This document shows positions 35,189-44,012 of a stretch of DNA of 64,000 bases, piece after piece. Source of the stretch: Spirosoma oryzae (GTDB lineage: Bacteria; Bacteroidota; Bacteroidia; Cytophagales; Spirosomataceae); the NCBI RefSeq assembly GCF_003002825.1, contig NZ_PVTE01000007.1, forward strand, positions 186,001 to 250,000, read 5' to 3'. Below the pieces are notes generated by a model. It had not been told where the DNA came from. It did not search any database and worked only from the letters and a program-made list of their open reading frames with translations. A program made the position numbers and the translations under genes. Position 1 is the stretch's first letter; every line of letters begins with the position of its first letter.

Positions 35189-38100
35189 ATGGTGGACAGT
35201 CTTACACAGTTACACACAGTCGCCGTCGATTTTGACCCCTTCGCGGGACCGCCTATCGCCCTTGTCGCACCGACCACCGAGCCCCAGCAGGAGCTTTGGA
35301 CGTCCTGCATGCTCGGGGGCGACGATGCGAGCCGCGCCTACAATGAATCGGTATCCCTGCGTTTTTCGGGGCGGCTCGACCGGCTGGCTTTCGACCGGGC
35401 GTGGCAGCAACTGGTTCAACGCCACGAAGCACTCCGCTCCGCGTTCAGTGCCGATGGTACGCAAATGGTTGTGTTTGCGGAACTGACCGTACCACTGGTT
35501 TACCACGACTGTAGCCAGCTGTCGGTGGCTGACCAGGATGCTGAACGGCTGCGATACACGACGGCTGACGCGCACCATACGTTCGATCTGCTCAACGGGC
35601 CACTGGTTAAACCAACCCTGCTCCGGCTGACCGAAACGGATCACCTGTTCCTGCTGACCGCGCACCACATCATCTGCGATGGCTGGTCGGTTGGTATCCT
35701 GTTGCAGGATTTAGGCCGCTTCTATTCCGGTTTCGTGCAGCATCGACCGGTTCAACTGCCCGACCCGACGCAGATCAGTCAGTATGCCCTTGACCAACGG
35801 GTGTATGGCGAGAGTCCGGCTTACCGGCAGACCGAACAGTACTGGCTCGATCAGTACCGGGATGCAGTGCCGACACTGGACTTACCGACAGACTGGCCCC
35901 GGCCATCGTTGCGCACCTTTACCAGCGCCCGGCAGGATTATGCCCTGCGGGCTGATCTGGGGCCGGCCCTGCGTAAAGTAGGGGCGAAAGCGGGTGCCAG
36001 TTTCGTCACGACGATTATCGCTGCGTTTGAAGTGCTGGTACACCGGCTGACGGGCCAATCCGACCTGATTATCGGCTTACCGACGGCGGGTCAATCGGCG
36101 ACGAATAACCTTCGGCTGGTGGGGCACTGCGTCAATCTGTTACCGCTGCGGAGTCGCCCCCAACCCGATCTGTCGTTTGTCGACTACCTGCGTATTCGCA
36201 AAAATGAGCTGCTCGACGCCCTCGAACATCAGCAGCTTACGTTTGGCAGTCTCCTGAAAAAGCTGACCATCCCCCGCGATCCGTCTCGGGTGCCGATGGT
36301 GCCGGTGCTGGTCAACGTCGATCTGGGCCTGACGGACGATATTCGGTTCGAGGGCCTGACGTACCGGTTTATCAGCAACCCACGAGCCTACGAAACCGTC
36401 GAGTTGTTCCTGAATATCAGCGGTTCGGTGAACGAGCTGACGATGGAGTGGTCGTACAATACGCAGCTCTTTAGACCCGATACCATCGACCGGATGATGG
36501 CGGAATTTGAAGCGGTGCTCGACACGGTTGTTCAAAATCCGGCTGTTCGGCTGGGCGACGTCAACCTGAGTGACCGCAACGAGCAGCTAGACAAACTGGC
36601 CGTCTGGAATGACACGGCGTTCGCGTACCCCGACAAGCAGCCACTGACGCAGTTGCTGACCAAAACGGCCGGCCAATTTGCGGATAAGGTGGCACTGATC
36701 GCTGGGAATGAGCAGCGTACCTACCGCGAACTCGATGAAACATCAAGTCGGGTGGCGCAGGTACTGCATCGGTCCTGGATCGGTCGGGGCGACGTGATCG
36801 GGGTACTGCTCGACCGCACGCCCGATCTGCTGGTGGCATTGCTGGCGGTATTGAAAGCCGGCGCTGCCTACGTACCACTCGATCCCGATTATCCGCAGGA
36901 TCGTATCGCCTTCATGCTGGTTGATTCGGGTGCCAAACTACTGCTGACGTCCCGCAAATATGGCCGGGGCGGGGTAGGTGGGCAAACGCCGGAACGCCTG
37001 ATCGAAACGCTGCTGACCGAATCCGCTGATCTACCCGCGACGGTACCTGACCTGCCACTGAACGGACGCGATCTGGCCTATATCCTGTACACGTCGGGGT
37101 CGACGGGACGGCCGAAGGGCGTGCAGATTGAACACCGTAGTCTGGTCAATCTGCTCGACAGCATGATCGACTGGCCCGGTATTACGCCCGACGACCGGTT
37201 GCTGGCTGTCACGACGATTTCGTTTGATATTGCCGGACTGGAGCTGTACCTGCCGCTGCTGGTGGGGGCCACACTGGTGCTGGCCGATGCCGAAACGGCC
37301 CGCGACGGCCGGGCGCTGCTGCATACGCTGGCCGATCAGCAGATCAGCCTGATTCAGGCGACGCCCGTTACCTACCGGATGCTGCTGGCGGCTGGCTGGG
37401 AGCAACCGTTGCCGGTGAAGGTGCTGTGCTGTGGTGAACCGCTGCCGAAAGATCTGGCGCAGAAACTGACGGCCCGCTGTGCGTCGCTCTGGAACATGTA
37501 CGGGCCCACCGAAACCACGATTTATTCGTCGGGTAAGCAAATTATGCCTGACGATGAGTTGATTACCATCGGTCGGCCGATTCATAACACGCAGATTTAT
37601 ATTCTGGACGAGCAGCAGCAACCCGTAGCCGATGGGGTCGCCGGGGAGATTTACCTGGCGGGCGACGGTGTGGCACGGGGCTATCTGAATCGTCCCGAAC
37701 TGACTACCGAGAAATTCGTTGCCGACCCGTTCAGCAAAACACCCGGTGCCCGCATGTACCGCACGGGCGATCTGGGCTTGTTCATGCCCGATGGGGAAGT
37801 CAACTGCCTGGGCCGTATCGATCAGCAGATCAAGATTCGGGGTTACCGGATCGAACCGGGTGAAATTGAGCAGATCCTGCTGCGGGAAGACGGTGTTCGC
37901 GAGACACTGGTCATGGCGCGGGAAGATCGTCCCGGCGACCGGCGGCTGGTAGCCTATGTGCTGGCCCCCGACCTGACCGACAGTACCTTCGCCAATCGCG
38001 TCGGCGACTGGAAAAACAACCTGCGCGACGTATTGCCGACCTACATGGTTCCGGCTGACTTCGTACGGATAAGTCAGTGGCCGATTACGCCCAACGGTAA

Positions 38101-39211
38101 AATTGACCGGAAGGCGCTGCCAAAGCCCGGTGCGCTGATTGATATGGCTCAGCGACGGCAACCCGAAACGGCCATCGAGAAAACGATTGCGGCCATCTGG
38201 CGGGATGCGCTGGGCGTGCAACAGATCAGCGTCGAAGACGACTTCTTCGATCTGGGTGGGCACTCGATGATCGCGGTACAGGTGATGACGCAGCTCGAAA
38301 CCGAAACCGGTCGCCGGTTGCCGCTGTCGACGCTGATGACTCATTCAACGATCCAGAAACTAGCGTCGCTGTTCGAGACGGAAAAGCCGGCAACGAGCTG
38401 GAAGTCGCTGGTGCCGATACGGCCCGAGGGGAGCAAAGTGCCGATTTATATTATTCACGGCATCGGGCTCAACCTGCTGAATTTTACTAGTCTGGTGTCG
38501 TACATGGACCCCGACCAACCGATTTACGGGTTGCAGGCGCGGGGACTGGACGGAACGGACGAGCCGTTTGACCGGATGGAGGACATTGCTGCTTTTTACA
38601 TCAGTGAAATCCTGCAACAGAACCCCGATGGACCCTACGCCATTGCGGGTTATTCGTTTGGGGGGTACGTTGCGCTGGAAATGGCGCAGCAGCTTCAGCA
38701 ACTGGGTAAATCGGTGAAGATGTTGGCCATGTTCGATACCAATGCCGAGCCGTCGACCAAGCACTGGTCGAAAGCGGCAAAACTACAGTGGCGGGTTGCC
38801 AAACAAGTCCCGAAGATGCTTTGGATCGGTAAATCACTGCTCGAAAATCCGCTGTCGACGATCCGTTACCAGGCCGCTTTCGCCCAGTCGCTGGTGCAGC
38901 GCTTTAAGCAGCGATTTGGCTTTTACGAGACACCCCAACCGGAAGCCGGTATGGAGCATCTGAACCGGATCATGGAGAAGCATGAAATTGCGTACGAAAA
39001 CTACGTGTTTAAGCCGTACGATGGCGTCATCGACCTGTTCAAGGCCCAAAAACGGGTTTATTTCGTTGATGACAACAAGTTTCTGGGCTGGCGGAAATAC
39101 GCGAAACAAGGAGTACGGGTGCACGAGGTACCGGGCGATCATCGGATGATGATGCTTCACCCCAACGACAAGGTATTTGCCGAAATGCTACAGCGCGCGC
39201 TCGACAGATAG
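35189..39211 (+). CDS. NRPS: condensation-adenylation-carrier-thioesterase
   Basis: The 1340-residue synthetase starts three bases after the previous stop. The condensation domain (about 25-450) has the active motif HHIICDG (159-165). The adenylation domain (about 480-990) has YTSGSTGRPKG near 633, FDIAGLE, and NMYGPTETT. The carrier serine is Ser1026 in GGHSM. The thioesterase (about 1080-1335) has nucleophile Ser1156 in GYSFGGY and candidate His1318 in PGDHRMM. It would condense the beta-amino intermediate from the upstream enzyme with a second amino acid and release the product by hydrolysis or cyclisation. A hand reading of the ten specificity positions (DILQLCMIYK) is near the glycine code. 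Confidence 0.93.
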   Translation: MVDSLTQLHTVAVDFDPFAGPPIALVAPTTEPQQELWTSCMLGGDDASRAYNESVSLRFSGRLDRLAFDRAWQQLVQRHEALRSAFSADGTQMVVFAELTVPLVYHDCSQLSVADQDAERLRYTTADAHHTFDLLNGPLVKPTLLRLTETDHLFLLTAHHIICDGWSVGILLQDLGRFYSGFVQHRPVQLPDPTQISQYALDQRVYGESPAYRQTEQYWLDQYRDAVPTLDLPTDWPRPSLRTFTSARQDYALRADLGPALRKVGAKAGASFVTTIIAAFEVLVHRLTGQSDLIIGLPTAGQSATNNLRLVGHCVNLLPLRSRPQPDLSFVDYLRIRKNELLDALEHQQLTFGSLLKKLTIPRDPSRVPMVPVLVNVDLGLTDDIRFEGLTYRFISNPRAYETVELFLNISGSVNELTMEWSYNTQLFRPDTIDRMMAEFEAVLDTVVQNPAVRLGDVNLSDRNEQLDKLAVWNDTAFAYPDKQPLTQLLTKTAGQFADKVALIAGNEQRTYRELDETSSRVAQVLHRSWIGRGDVIGVLLDRTPDLLVALLAVLKAGAAYVPLDPDYPQDRIAFMLVDSGAKLLLTSRKYGRGGVGGQTPERLIETLLTESADLPATVPDLPLNGRDLAYILYTSGSTGRPKGVQIEHRSLVNLLDSMIDWPGITPDDRLLAVTTISFDIAGLELYLPLLVGATLVLADAETARDGRALLHTLADQQISLIQATPVTYRMLLAAGWEQPLPVKVLCCGEPLPKDLAQKLTARCASLWNMYGPTETTIYSSGKQIMPDDELITIGRPIHNTQIYILDEQQQPVADGVAGEIYLAGDGVARGYLNRPELTTEKFVADPFSKTPGARMYRTGDLGLFMPDGEVNCLGRIDQQIKIRGYRIEPGEIEQILLREDGVRETLVMAREDRPGDRRLVAYVLAPDLTDSTFANRVGDWKNNLRDVLPTYMVPADFVRISQWPITPNGKIDRKALPKPGALIDMAQRRQPETAIEKTIAAIWRDALGVQQISVEDDFFDLGGHSMIAVQVMTQLETETGRRLPLSTLMTHSTIQKLASLFETEKPATSWKSLVPIRPEGSKVPIYIIHGIGLNLLNFTSLVSYMDPDQPIYGLQARGLDGTDEPFDRMEDIAAFYISEILQQNPDGPYAIAGYSFGGYVALEMAQQLQQLGKSVKMLAMFDTNAEPSTKHWSKAAKLQWRVAKQVPKMLWIGKSLLENPLSTIRYQAAFAQSLVQRFKQRFGFYETPQPEAGMEHLNRIMEKHEIAYENYVFKPYDGVIDLFKAQKRVYFVDDNKFLGWRKYAKQGVRVHEVPGDHRMMMLHPNDKVFAEMLQRALDR

Positions 39212-39230
39212 GGCGACTGTGTCAGCTTCT

Positions 39231-39258
39231 TGTCATCCCGACGATAGGAGGGATGACA
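39231..39258 (+). terminator. Terminator hairpin after the NRPS gene
   Basis: TGTCATCCC (39231-39239) pairs with GGGATGACA (39250-39258), followed by A residues on this strand and preceded by TTCT. It fits a 3'-end stem; the ends share TGTCAT with the longer hairpin at 14175. Confidence 0.6.
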
Positions 39259-39308
39259 AAAACCGCCCTTTGTGGTAAGACTTTGCTGTTACAGTCGGGC
39301 CGATTAAC

Positions 39309-39341
39309 AGACCTAAAAGGTTTTCAAAACCTTTTAGGTCT
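39309..39341. repeat. Perfect hairpin, AGACCTAAA-GGTTT family (copy 2)
   Basis: The 15-bp arms AGACCTAAAAGGTTT and AAACCTTTTAGGTCT flank a TCA loop. It lies between the convergent NRPS and GT2-GH26 genes and differs from copy 1 at 19733 by one compensated base pair. Confidence 0.85.
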
Positions 39342-39348
39342 TGTCGTA

Positions 39349-41907
39349 CTACTCCTTCTTCACGAGTCTGTTCATCGCTGACGCTGTAGGTTTCAGGGCC
39401 TGAATCTGGTCGGGCGACAGCAACATACCCCGAATCTCCGGGTAGCGTTCGTCAATTATATCAAGCGCGTCGATTAACCACGCACGGCGTTGAGCCGGAG
39501 AAACCTGCTGGCCTAGCTGCGTCAGTAAAATCGGCTTCTGCCGGATGTCGTAGCTGGTGTGCAGCCTGACGGTTTTGTGCGGCTGCTGGTACTGCGCGGC
39601 AAACGAGCGGGCTACCCCGTCCGTTCTGGGCGACGGATCACGGATGGCCAGCCCCAGCCAGTCGACAACGTCGTCGCCGGGATAGTGGGCGATGATGGTC
39701 GATGACTGAGCGGGACACCATACCCAGCTAATCGTCGGGACCCGTGCCTGCCCCAGTAAGGTGATGTGCCGCCACGCACGGGCGTACAGCGTCAGCGTTG
39801 CCGGCTGCGTCGTGCCCCACGGATGCCGGGCGTTATCGAATTCAGGCGCAAACGAAACCAGGACAGGCCGCCCGTAAACCGTTAGCGATTGAAAAATTCG
39901 TTGTAAATCCGCGTCATAACGTCCCGCAATGATGGCCGTCAAAAACTGGTTCAGCGCCCCAGTCTGATTCGTAAGCGCCGGTTCCAGATACAGCAGTGGC
40001 AGTTGATTCGGCAGGTTTGACCAGACCGGTGTTGTAATGGTCTGACCGGGCGTCCAGCGGAGCGATTGTGGGCGAATCATCCGGTCCGGAAACGGAAGTA
40101 CTGCGGGGAGCAGCGAATCTGCTGATTGACCCATCGACCGAACGCCGTAGTAGAACGGTTGGGTCGTGGCGTAGCGGACGTCGTGGGGTAACCGATCGTT
40201 GATCTTTCGATGTGTGTACGCCACCAGCCCCATTGTTGCCGGAACCAGTAGCAGGAACAGGGGAAACGCCAGCAGTCGTAGTCGGCTGTAGAGTCCGTAG
40301 CGGAGGTGCCAGCCCTGAATCCGCACCGATCGAATAAGTGGTAAACGAAACGTCAACCGGCGTAATAGCGTTTGCAGGCGACTTAGCCACACTTCCTGCC
40401 CGATCAGTACATTGCCCGCCAGTAGCAGGACGTTGACCAGCCCGAAGCCAATCATGAATCGCGAAAAGCCATTGTTGAGCGCAAAGCGCCCGTAGTGGTA
40501 AACGCTGAAGGCTATAGCGCACAGTGTCAGCCCGGCCATCAACAGGTTGGGTAGTACCAGGGCCAGATTGTTGCGGGGCTTATCGTCTTTCGGCGTTGGC
40601 AGGTAAGGGACCTCGATTCGAAAAATTGTGTAGACAAGCCCCAGTACATAGACCCACCAGGTGCCACCGCTCAGGATGCCACCCAGTAAGTGAAAGCCCG
40701 GCTCGTGGTCTTCGATAAGCCAGCGCTGGGCGTACTGCCGGATCAAAAAAGCCATCGTCAGCAGCGGGACGTACGCTACGGCAAATACCAGCAGATCGAG
40801 CTGGAGGGGGAGTTTAAGCAGTAGCAGCGCCCCGATCGGAACCAGAAAATCGGCCAGCTGGGTAAGCCCCAGCAGGTAATGCAGCGGCATGGTGAAGTAG
40901 TGCAGTCGCTGCCGGGCTGTAAACCGTCGGAATAAGGTGGGATAGACAACGAACAGTAGCTCGAACGTACCCCGTGCCCATTTCAGCTGCTGTTTGTAAT
41001 AGGCCGAAAGGGTCGCTGGAACCAGCCCGTACGACAGCGGGAGCGGGACGTACACCGACTGCCAGCCGTTTGCGTGCAGGCGCATCGCCGTGTGCATGTC
41101 TTCCGCCAGACCGGGCGCATGACCGCCGATACTGTCGAGGGCTGCCCGCCGGAACGTGCAGTTGGCACCGATGGCCTGCGCGGTACCGTAGTTGCCCATC
41201 GCAGTCATCATCGGCCCGTAAAATGTGTACGTCTGCTCGGTAGCTGCGAACGCGACCAGGCTTTCCCGCTGGTTGTAGTAGGCCTGTACGCATTGCACGA
41301 AACCAACCGCCGGGTCGCTGAAATACGGTAGCACCCGGTCGAGGAAATCGGGAACGGGGATGTGGTCGGGGTCGATAACCAGGCAAATGTCGCCCGTGGC
41401 CTGCCGGAGCGCGTTGTTGATGTTACCCGCCTTGGCATCGGTGCGGTCGGTACGCGTAACGTGCCGGACGCCGAGCAGGGCACACTGTTCACGCAGATAA
41501 GGATCGTTGGCTTCGTCGCACAGATAGGTTGCATGCGGATAACGGATCGCCTGAATCGCCCGCAGCGTATTCAGCACCATTTCGTAGGGTTCGCCGGGAC
41601 AGTAGGTCGTCAGCACGTCGACGGTGTACGACTGAGTATGCTGGTGTGGTGGAACCGGCGGAACGACCCGCCAGTAGTGATACCATTCGTGGAGCAGTCG
41701 TACCAGCTTCAGGACGACCGAGAAGGTGAGCAGCGCGTAGAGCCAGCCATAGCCCCGGTTGCCCGGCTGGAAATACACCCACACAAAACCCGCCATCAAC
41801 AGCAGCCCGACGACAATCAGCAGCCGGATGCGGCCGGTGTCGCGGGGGCGGTATGAAACGGTGTAGTGTTCGTTGGGGGACGGCTGGGGCTGAACAGGCC
41901 GGTTCAT
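39349..41907 (-). CDS. Cellulose-synthase-like GT2 fused to a GH26-like domain
   Basis: From the ATG at 41907 the protein has 852 residues. Two N-terminal helices lead into a BcsA-like GT2 domain with IDPDH (Asp179, Asp181), AED (Glu269-Asp270) and QQLKW (306-310), then six or more helices (to about 600). The C-terminal 240 residues resemble a GH26 beta-mannanase barrel: RPVLVSFAPEFDNARHPWG with Glu689 at the acid position. The expected nucleophile is replaced: KPILLTQLGQ has Gln797 where KPxxxxEFG is normal. A TTG start 60 bases upstream falls in the promoter -7 box and is rejected. The protein probably makes a beta-glycan and binds or trims it outside. Confidence 0.85.
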   Translation of the reverse strand: MNRPVQPQPSPNEHYTVSYRPRDTGRIRLLIVVGLLLMAGFVWVYFQPGNRGYGWLYALLTFSVVLKLVRLLHEWYHYWRVVPPVPPHQHTQSYTVDVLTTYCPGEPYEMVLNTLRAIQAIRYPHATYLCDEANDPYLREQCALLGVRHVTRTDRTDAKAGNINNALRQATGDICLVIDPDHIPVPDFLDRVLPYFSDPAVGFVQCVQAYYNQRESLVAFAATEQTYTFYGPMMTAMGNYGTAQAIGANCTFRRAALDSIGGHAPGLAEDMHTAMRLHANGWQSVYVPLPLSYGLVPATLSAYYKQQLKWARGTFELLFVVYPTLFRRFTARQRLHYFTMPLHYLLGLTQLADFLVPIGALLLLKLPLQLDLLVFAVAYVPLLTMAFLIRQYAQRWLIEDHEPGFHLLGGILSGGTWWVYVLGLVYTIFRIEVPYLPTPKDDKPRNNLALVLPNLLMAGLTLCAIAFSVYHYGRFALNNGFSRFMIGFGLVNVLLLAGNVLIGQEVWLSRLQTLLRRLTFRLPLIRSVRIQGWHLRYGLYSRLRLLAFPLFLLLVPATMGLVAYTHRKINDRLPHDVRYATTQPFYYGVRSMGQSADSLLPAVLPFPDRMIRPQSLRWTPGQTITTPVWSNLPNQLPLLYLEPALTNQTGALNQFLTAIIAGRYDADLQRIFQSLTVYGRPVLVSFAPEFDNARHPWGTTQPATLTLYARAWRHITLLGQARVPTISWVWCPAQSSTIIAHYPGDDVVDWLGLAIRDPSPRTDGVARSFAAQYQQPHKTVRLHTSYDIRQKPILLTQLGQQVSPAQRRAWLIDALDIIDERYPEIRGMLLSPDQIQALKPTASAMNRLVKKE

Positions 41908-41964
41908 GGTATAAAGCAGGGTTAGGCGCTGGTAATCAGGTGAAGATACGCGCGAGTAGGACGA

Positions 41965-41972
41965 CAAAGATA
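41965..41972 (-). promoter_or_regulatory. Candidate -7 box for the GT2-GH26 gene
   Basis: On the minus strand the site reads TATCTTTG, a TAnnTTTG match 57 bases before the ATG at 41907. It decides the start, since the alternative TTG lies inside the box. Confidence 0.5.
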
Positions 41973-42059
41973 CAATTGTGGATGGCGCTGATAGTTACAT
42001 AATTCAGGGTTGGAAGGTTGGTAGCGGTGACCGGATAAAGCGAACGGCTATCTAACAAT

Positions 42060-42086
42060 AAGCCGGTACTGATTTCGTCCGGCTTT
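42060..42086 (+). promoter_or_regulatory. Terminator-like hairpin just before the GH2-like gene
   Basis: AAGCCGG (42060-42066) pairs with CCGGCTT (42079-42085) and is followed by T and CATT, ten bases before the ATG at 42096. It may be an attenuator in the leader, or a terminator for readthrough. Confidence 0.35.
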
Positions 42087-42095
42087 CATTACCGG

Positions 42096-43379
42096 ATGCG
42101 TTTTTTTGTTTGGGTAGTAGGGGTAGTCAGTCTGCTGCTGGTAAGTAGCTGTCGGGAAAAAACAGGGCGAACGGTACCCGCGTCAGCGCCGGTTCGTATC
42201 GAGCAGCGGGGCAACTCGGCGGTGCTGCTTCGCCACGGACAACCGTATTTTATTCGGGGGGCAGGTGGCCATATCCACCTCGACCGACTGAAAGCCTGCG
42301 GAGGGAATTCGATTCGGGTCTGGGACGATCTCGATGCGGGCGCGGTACTTGATGACGCGCAGCGACGGGGTATGACCGTAATGCTGGGTATATGGGTCGA
42401 ACGGGAAACGGATGGCTTCGATTACAACGACCGGGAAGCCGTAGCCCGGCAGTATGAGCGGGTCCGGCGGACGGTGCTCAAGTACAAAAATCACCCGGCT
42501 CTGCTGCTCTGGTGCATGGGCAACGAATGGGCGCAGGACGCGACGAATTTTGCCGTGTTCGATGAAGTCAATCGGCTGACGGCACTGGTGCATGAACTGG
42601 ACCCCGGTCACCCGATTACTACGGCGATCTCCCCCGACAGCGGCCGCTCGATCTGGCTCGTACGCGAGCGTTGTCCCGAACTCGATATTCTCTCGGTCAA
42701 CGCCTACGGTGTTATGGCGCAGCTTCGGCAGTTTCTGGATGAAGGCGGCTGGACGAAGCCTTACCTGATCTCGGAGTTTGGTCCCAAAGGATACTGGGAA
42801 GTGCCGCTAACGCCCTGGAAAACACCCATCGAACCCTTGCCGCAGGCGAAAACGACGTTTGTGCAGCAAACCTACCAGCAGTACATCGGTTCACGGCCAC
42901 CGGGCTGTCTGGGCGCGTATATGTTCTTCTGGGGCAGCAAGCAGGAGGAAACGCATACCTGGTTTAGCTTTTTTGACGACAACGGGCGGGAGTCGGCACT
43001 GGTCGGGCTGTCGCAGGAATTGTGGACGGGGAAGCGGCCTGCTAATCGGGCACCGACGATCAGGGCCATACAAACCGATGGCAAGCCCGTGTCGTACGCG
43101 GTGCTGGCCCCGGCTACGCAGCACCGGGTGCGCGTGCTGGCGACTGACCCGGAAGGCGATTCCCTGACATACTACTGGCAAATCAAACCGTCGGCACAGC
43201 ACACGTCCGATTATACCGATACATCACTTCCTGCTCTGACCGGTCTGATGCAATCGGCGACAGCGGTAGCAACGACATTTCGAGCGCCACGCCAGCCCGG
43301 TGCGTACCGGCTCTTTATCGACGTGTACGATACGCACAATCATGTTGCCTCAGCAAACCTGTCTTTTCTGGTGAACTAA
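42096..43379 (+). CDS. Lipoprotein glycoside hydrolase, GH2-like TIM barrel
   Basis: The 427-residue protein has a lipobox ending LLLVSSC (Cys19), so it is probably an outer-membrane lipoprotein. The barrel shows GHIHLDRLKACGGNSIRVWDD, HPALLLWCMGNEWAQD (candidate acid Glu in GNEW) and KPYLISEFGPKGY (candidate nucleophile Glu), so both catalytic residues are present. A C-terminal beta-sandwich (about 325-425, RVRVLATDPEGDSLTYYW) follows. It diverges from the GT2-GH26 gene, suggesting it trims the same beta-glycan (inference). The substrate is not determined. Confidence 0.82.
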   Translation: MRFFVWVVGVVSLLLVSSCREKTGRTVPASAPVRIEQRGNSAVLLRHGQPYFIRGAGGHIHLDRLKACGGNSIRVWDDLDAGAVLDDAQRRGMTVMLGIWVERETDGFDYNDREAVARQYERVRRTVLKYKNHPALLLWCMGNEWAQDATNFAVFDEVNRLTALVHELDPGHPITTAISPDSGRSIWLVRERCPELDILSVNAYGVMAQLRQFLDEGGWTKPYLISEFGPKGYWEVPLTPWKTPIEPLPQAKTTFVQQTYQQYIGSRPPGCLGAYMFFWGSKQEETHTWFSFFDDNGRESALVGLSQELWTGKRPANRAPTIRAIQTDGKPVSYAVLAPATQHRVRVLATDPEGDSLTYYWQIKPSAQHTSDYTDTSLPALTGLMQSATAVATTFRAPRQPGAYRLFIDVYDTHNHVASANLSFLVN

Positions 43380-43383
43380 CGAC

Positions 43384-43950
43384 TTACTCCCTGATGGAGA
43401 GACCGTATTTGGTCAGTAAACCGGGCAAACTGTAGAGGGAGAACTTCGCTTTCTTCAGCCGGTTCTCGTCGGGATCGAGGGCGATGTTGAACGAGGTCGT
43501 AAAGTCGGCCTGTGTCAGGTTGTTATCGTCGAATTTGGCCAGTTCGAGATCACACCGATCGAAGAGTACGCTGGTCATGTCGCAACGCACGAATAGAACG
43601 CTCTTGAGTGAGCACTCCACAAATTTTGCCTTCACCAGCCGACGGCCGACAAACAGGCTCTGGTCGAGCTGACACGTCTGAAAGTCAACGTGAAAGCCGA
43701 AGGTGTTGCAACTACCAAAATCTACGCCTTGCAGTACGCAGTCCGCAAATGACACATCGTTGAATTGTGTGTTTTTGACAATCGCCCGACTAAGATTACA
43801 CTGCTCGAACCGACAGTCGATAACGTTTGCGCCCGCCAGAAGTACCTGCGACAGGTTCAGCTTTTGAAACGTACATTGTTCGAATGTGTGCCCTGCCCAC
43901 TGATTCGGTAGATCGTCCTGCGTGTTGTAGTGTTGCCGGTAATGCTCCAT
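43384..43950 (-). CDS. Pentapeptide-repeat protein
   Basis: The ATG at 43950 gives 188 residues; a TTG start 30 bases upstream is possible. Repeated five-residue turns with a central Leu/Phe and small residues are visible: CTFQKLNLSQVLLAGANVID, CRFEQCNLSRAIV, DVSFADCVLQGVDFGS, AKFVECSLKSVLFVRCDMTS, AKFDDNNLTQADF. Such proteins form right-handed quadrilateral beta-helices. Function varies (gyrase protection, secreted scaffolds); none is assigned here. No signal peptide is seen. It converges with the GH2-like gene, four bases apart. Confidence 0.8.
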   Translation of the reverse strand: MEHYRQHYNTQDDLPNQWAGHTFEQCTFQKLNLSQVLLAGANVIDCRFEQCNLSRAIVKNTQFNDVSFADCVLQGVDFGSCNTFGFHVDFQTCQLDQSLFVGRRLVKAKFVECSLKSVLFVRCDMTSVLFDRCDLELAKFDDNNLTQADFTTSFNIALDPDENRLKKAKFSLYSLPGLLTKYGLSIRE

Positions 43951-44012
43951 TGACTGTCTGAATGCTTCGTTTAACAGCAAAGCACGGACAGTTGGGTCAA
44001 TTGAGCAACTAC

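Noticed and set aside
37031..38344. Open frame of 437 codons on the minus strand opposite the NRPS adenylation domain
   Set aside because: It is the complement of well-supported adenylation and carrier motifs and has no recognisable protein text.
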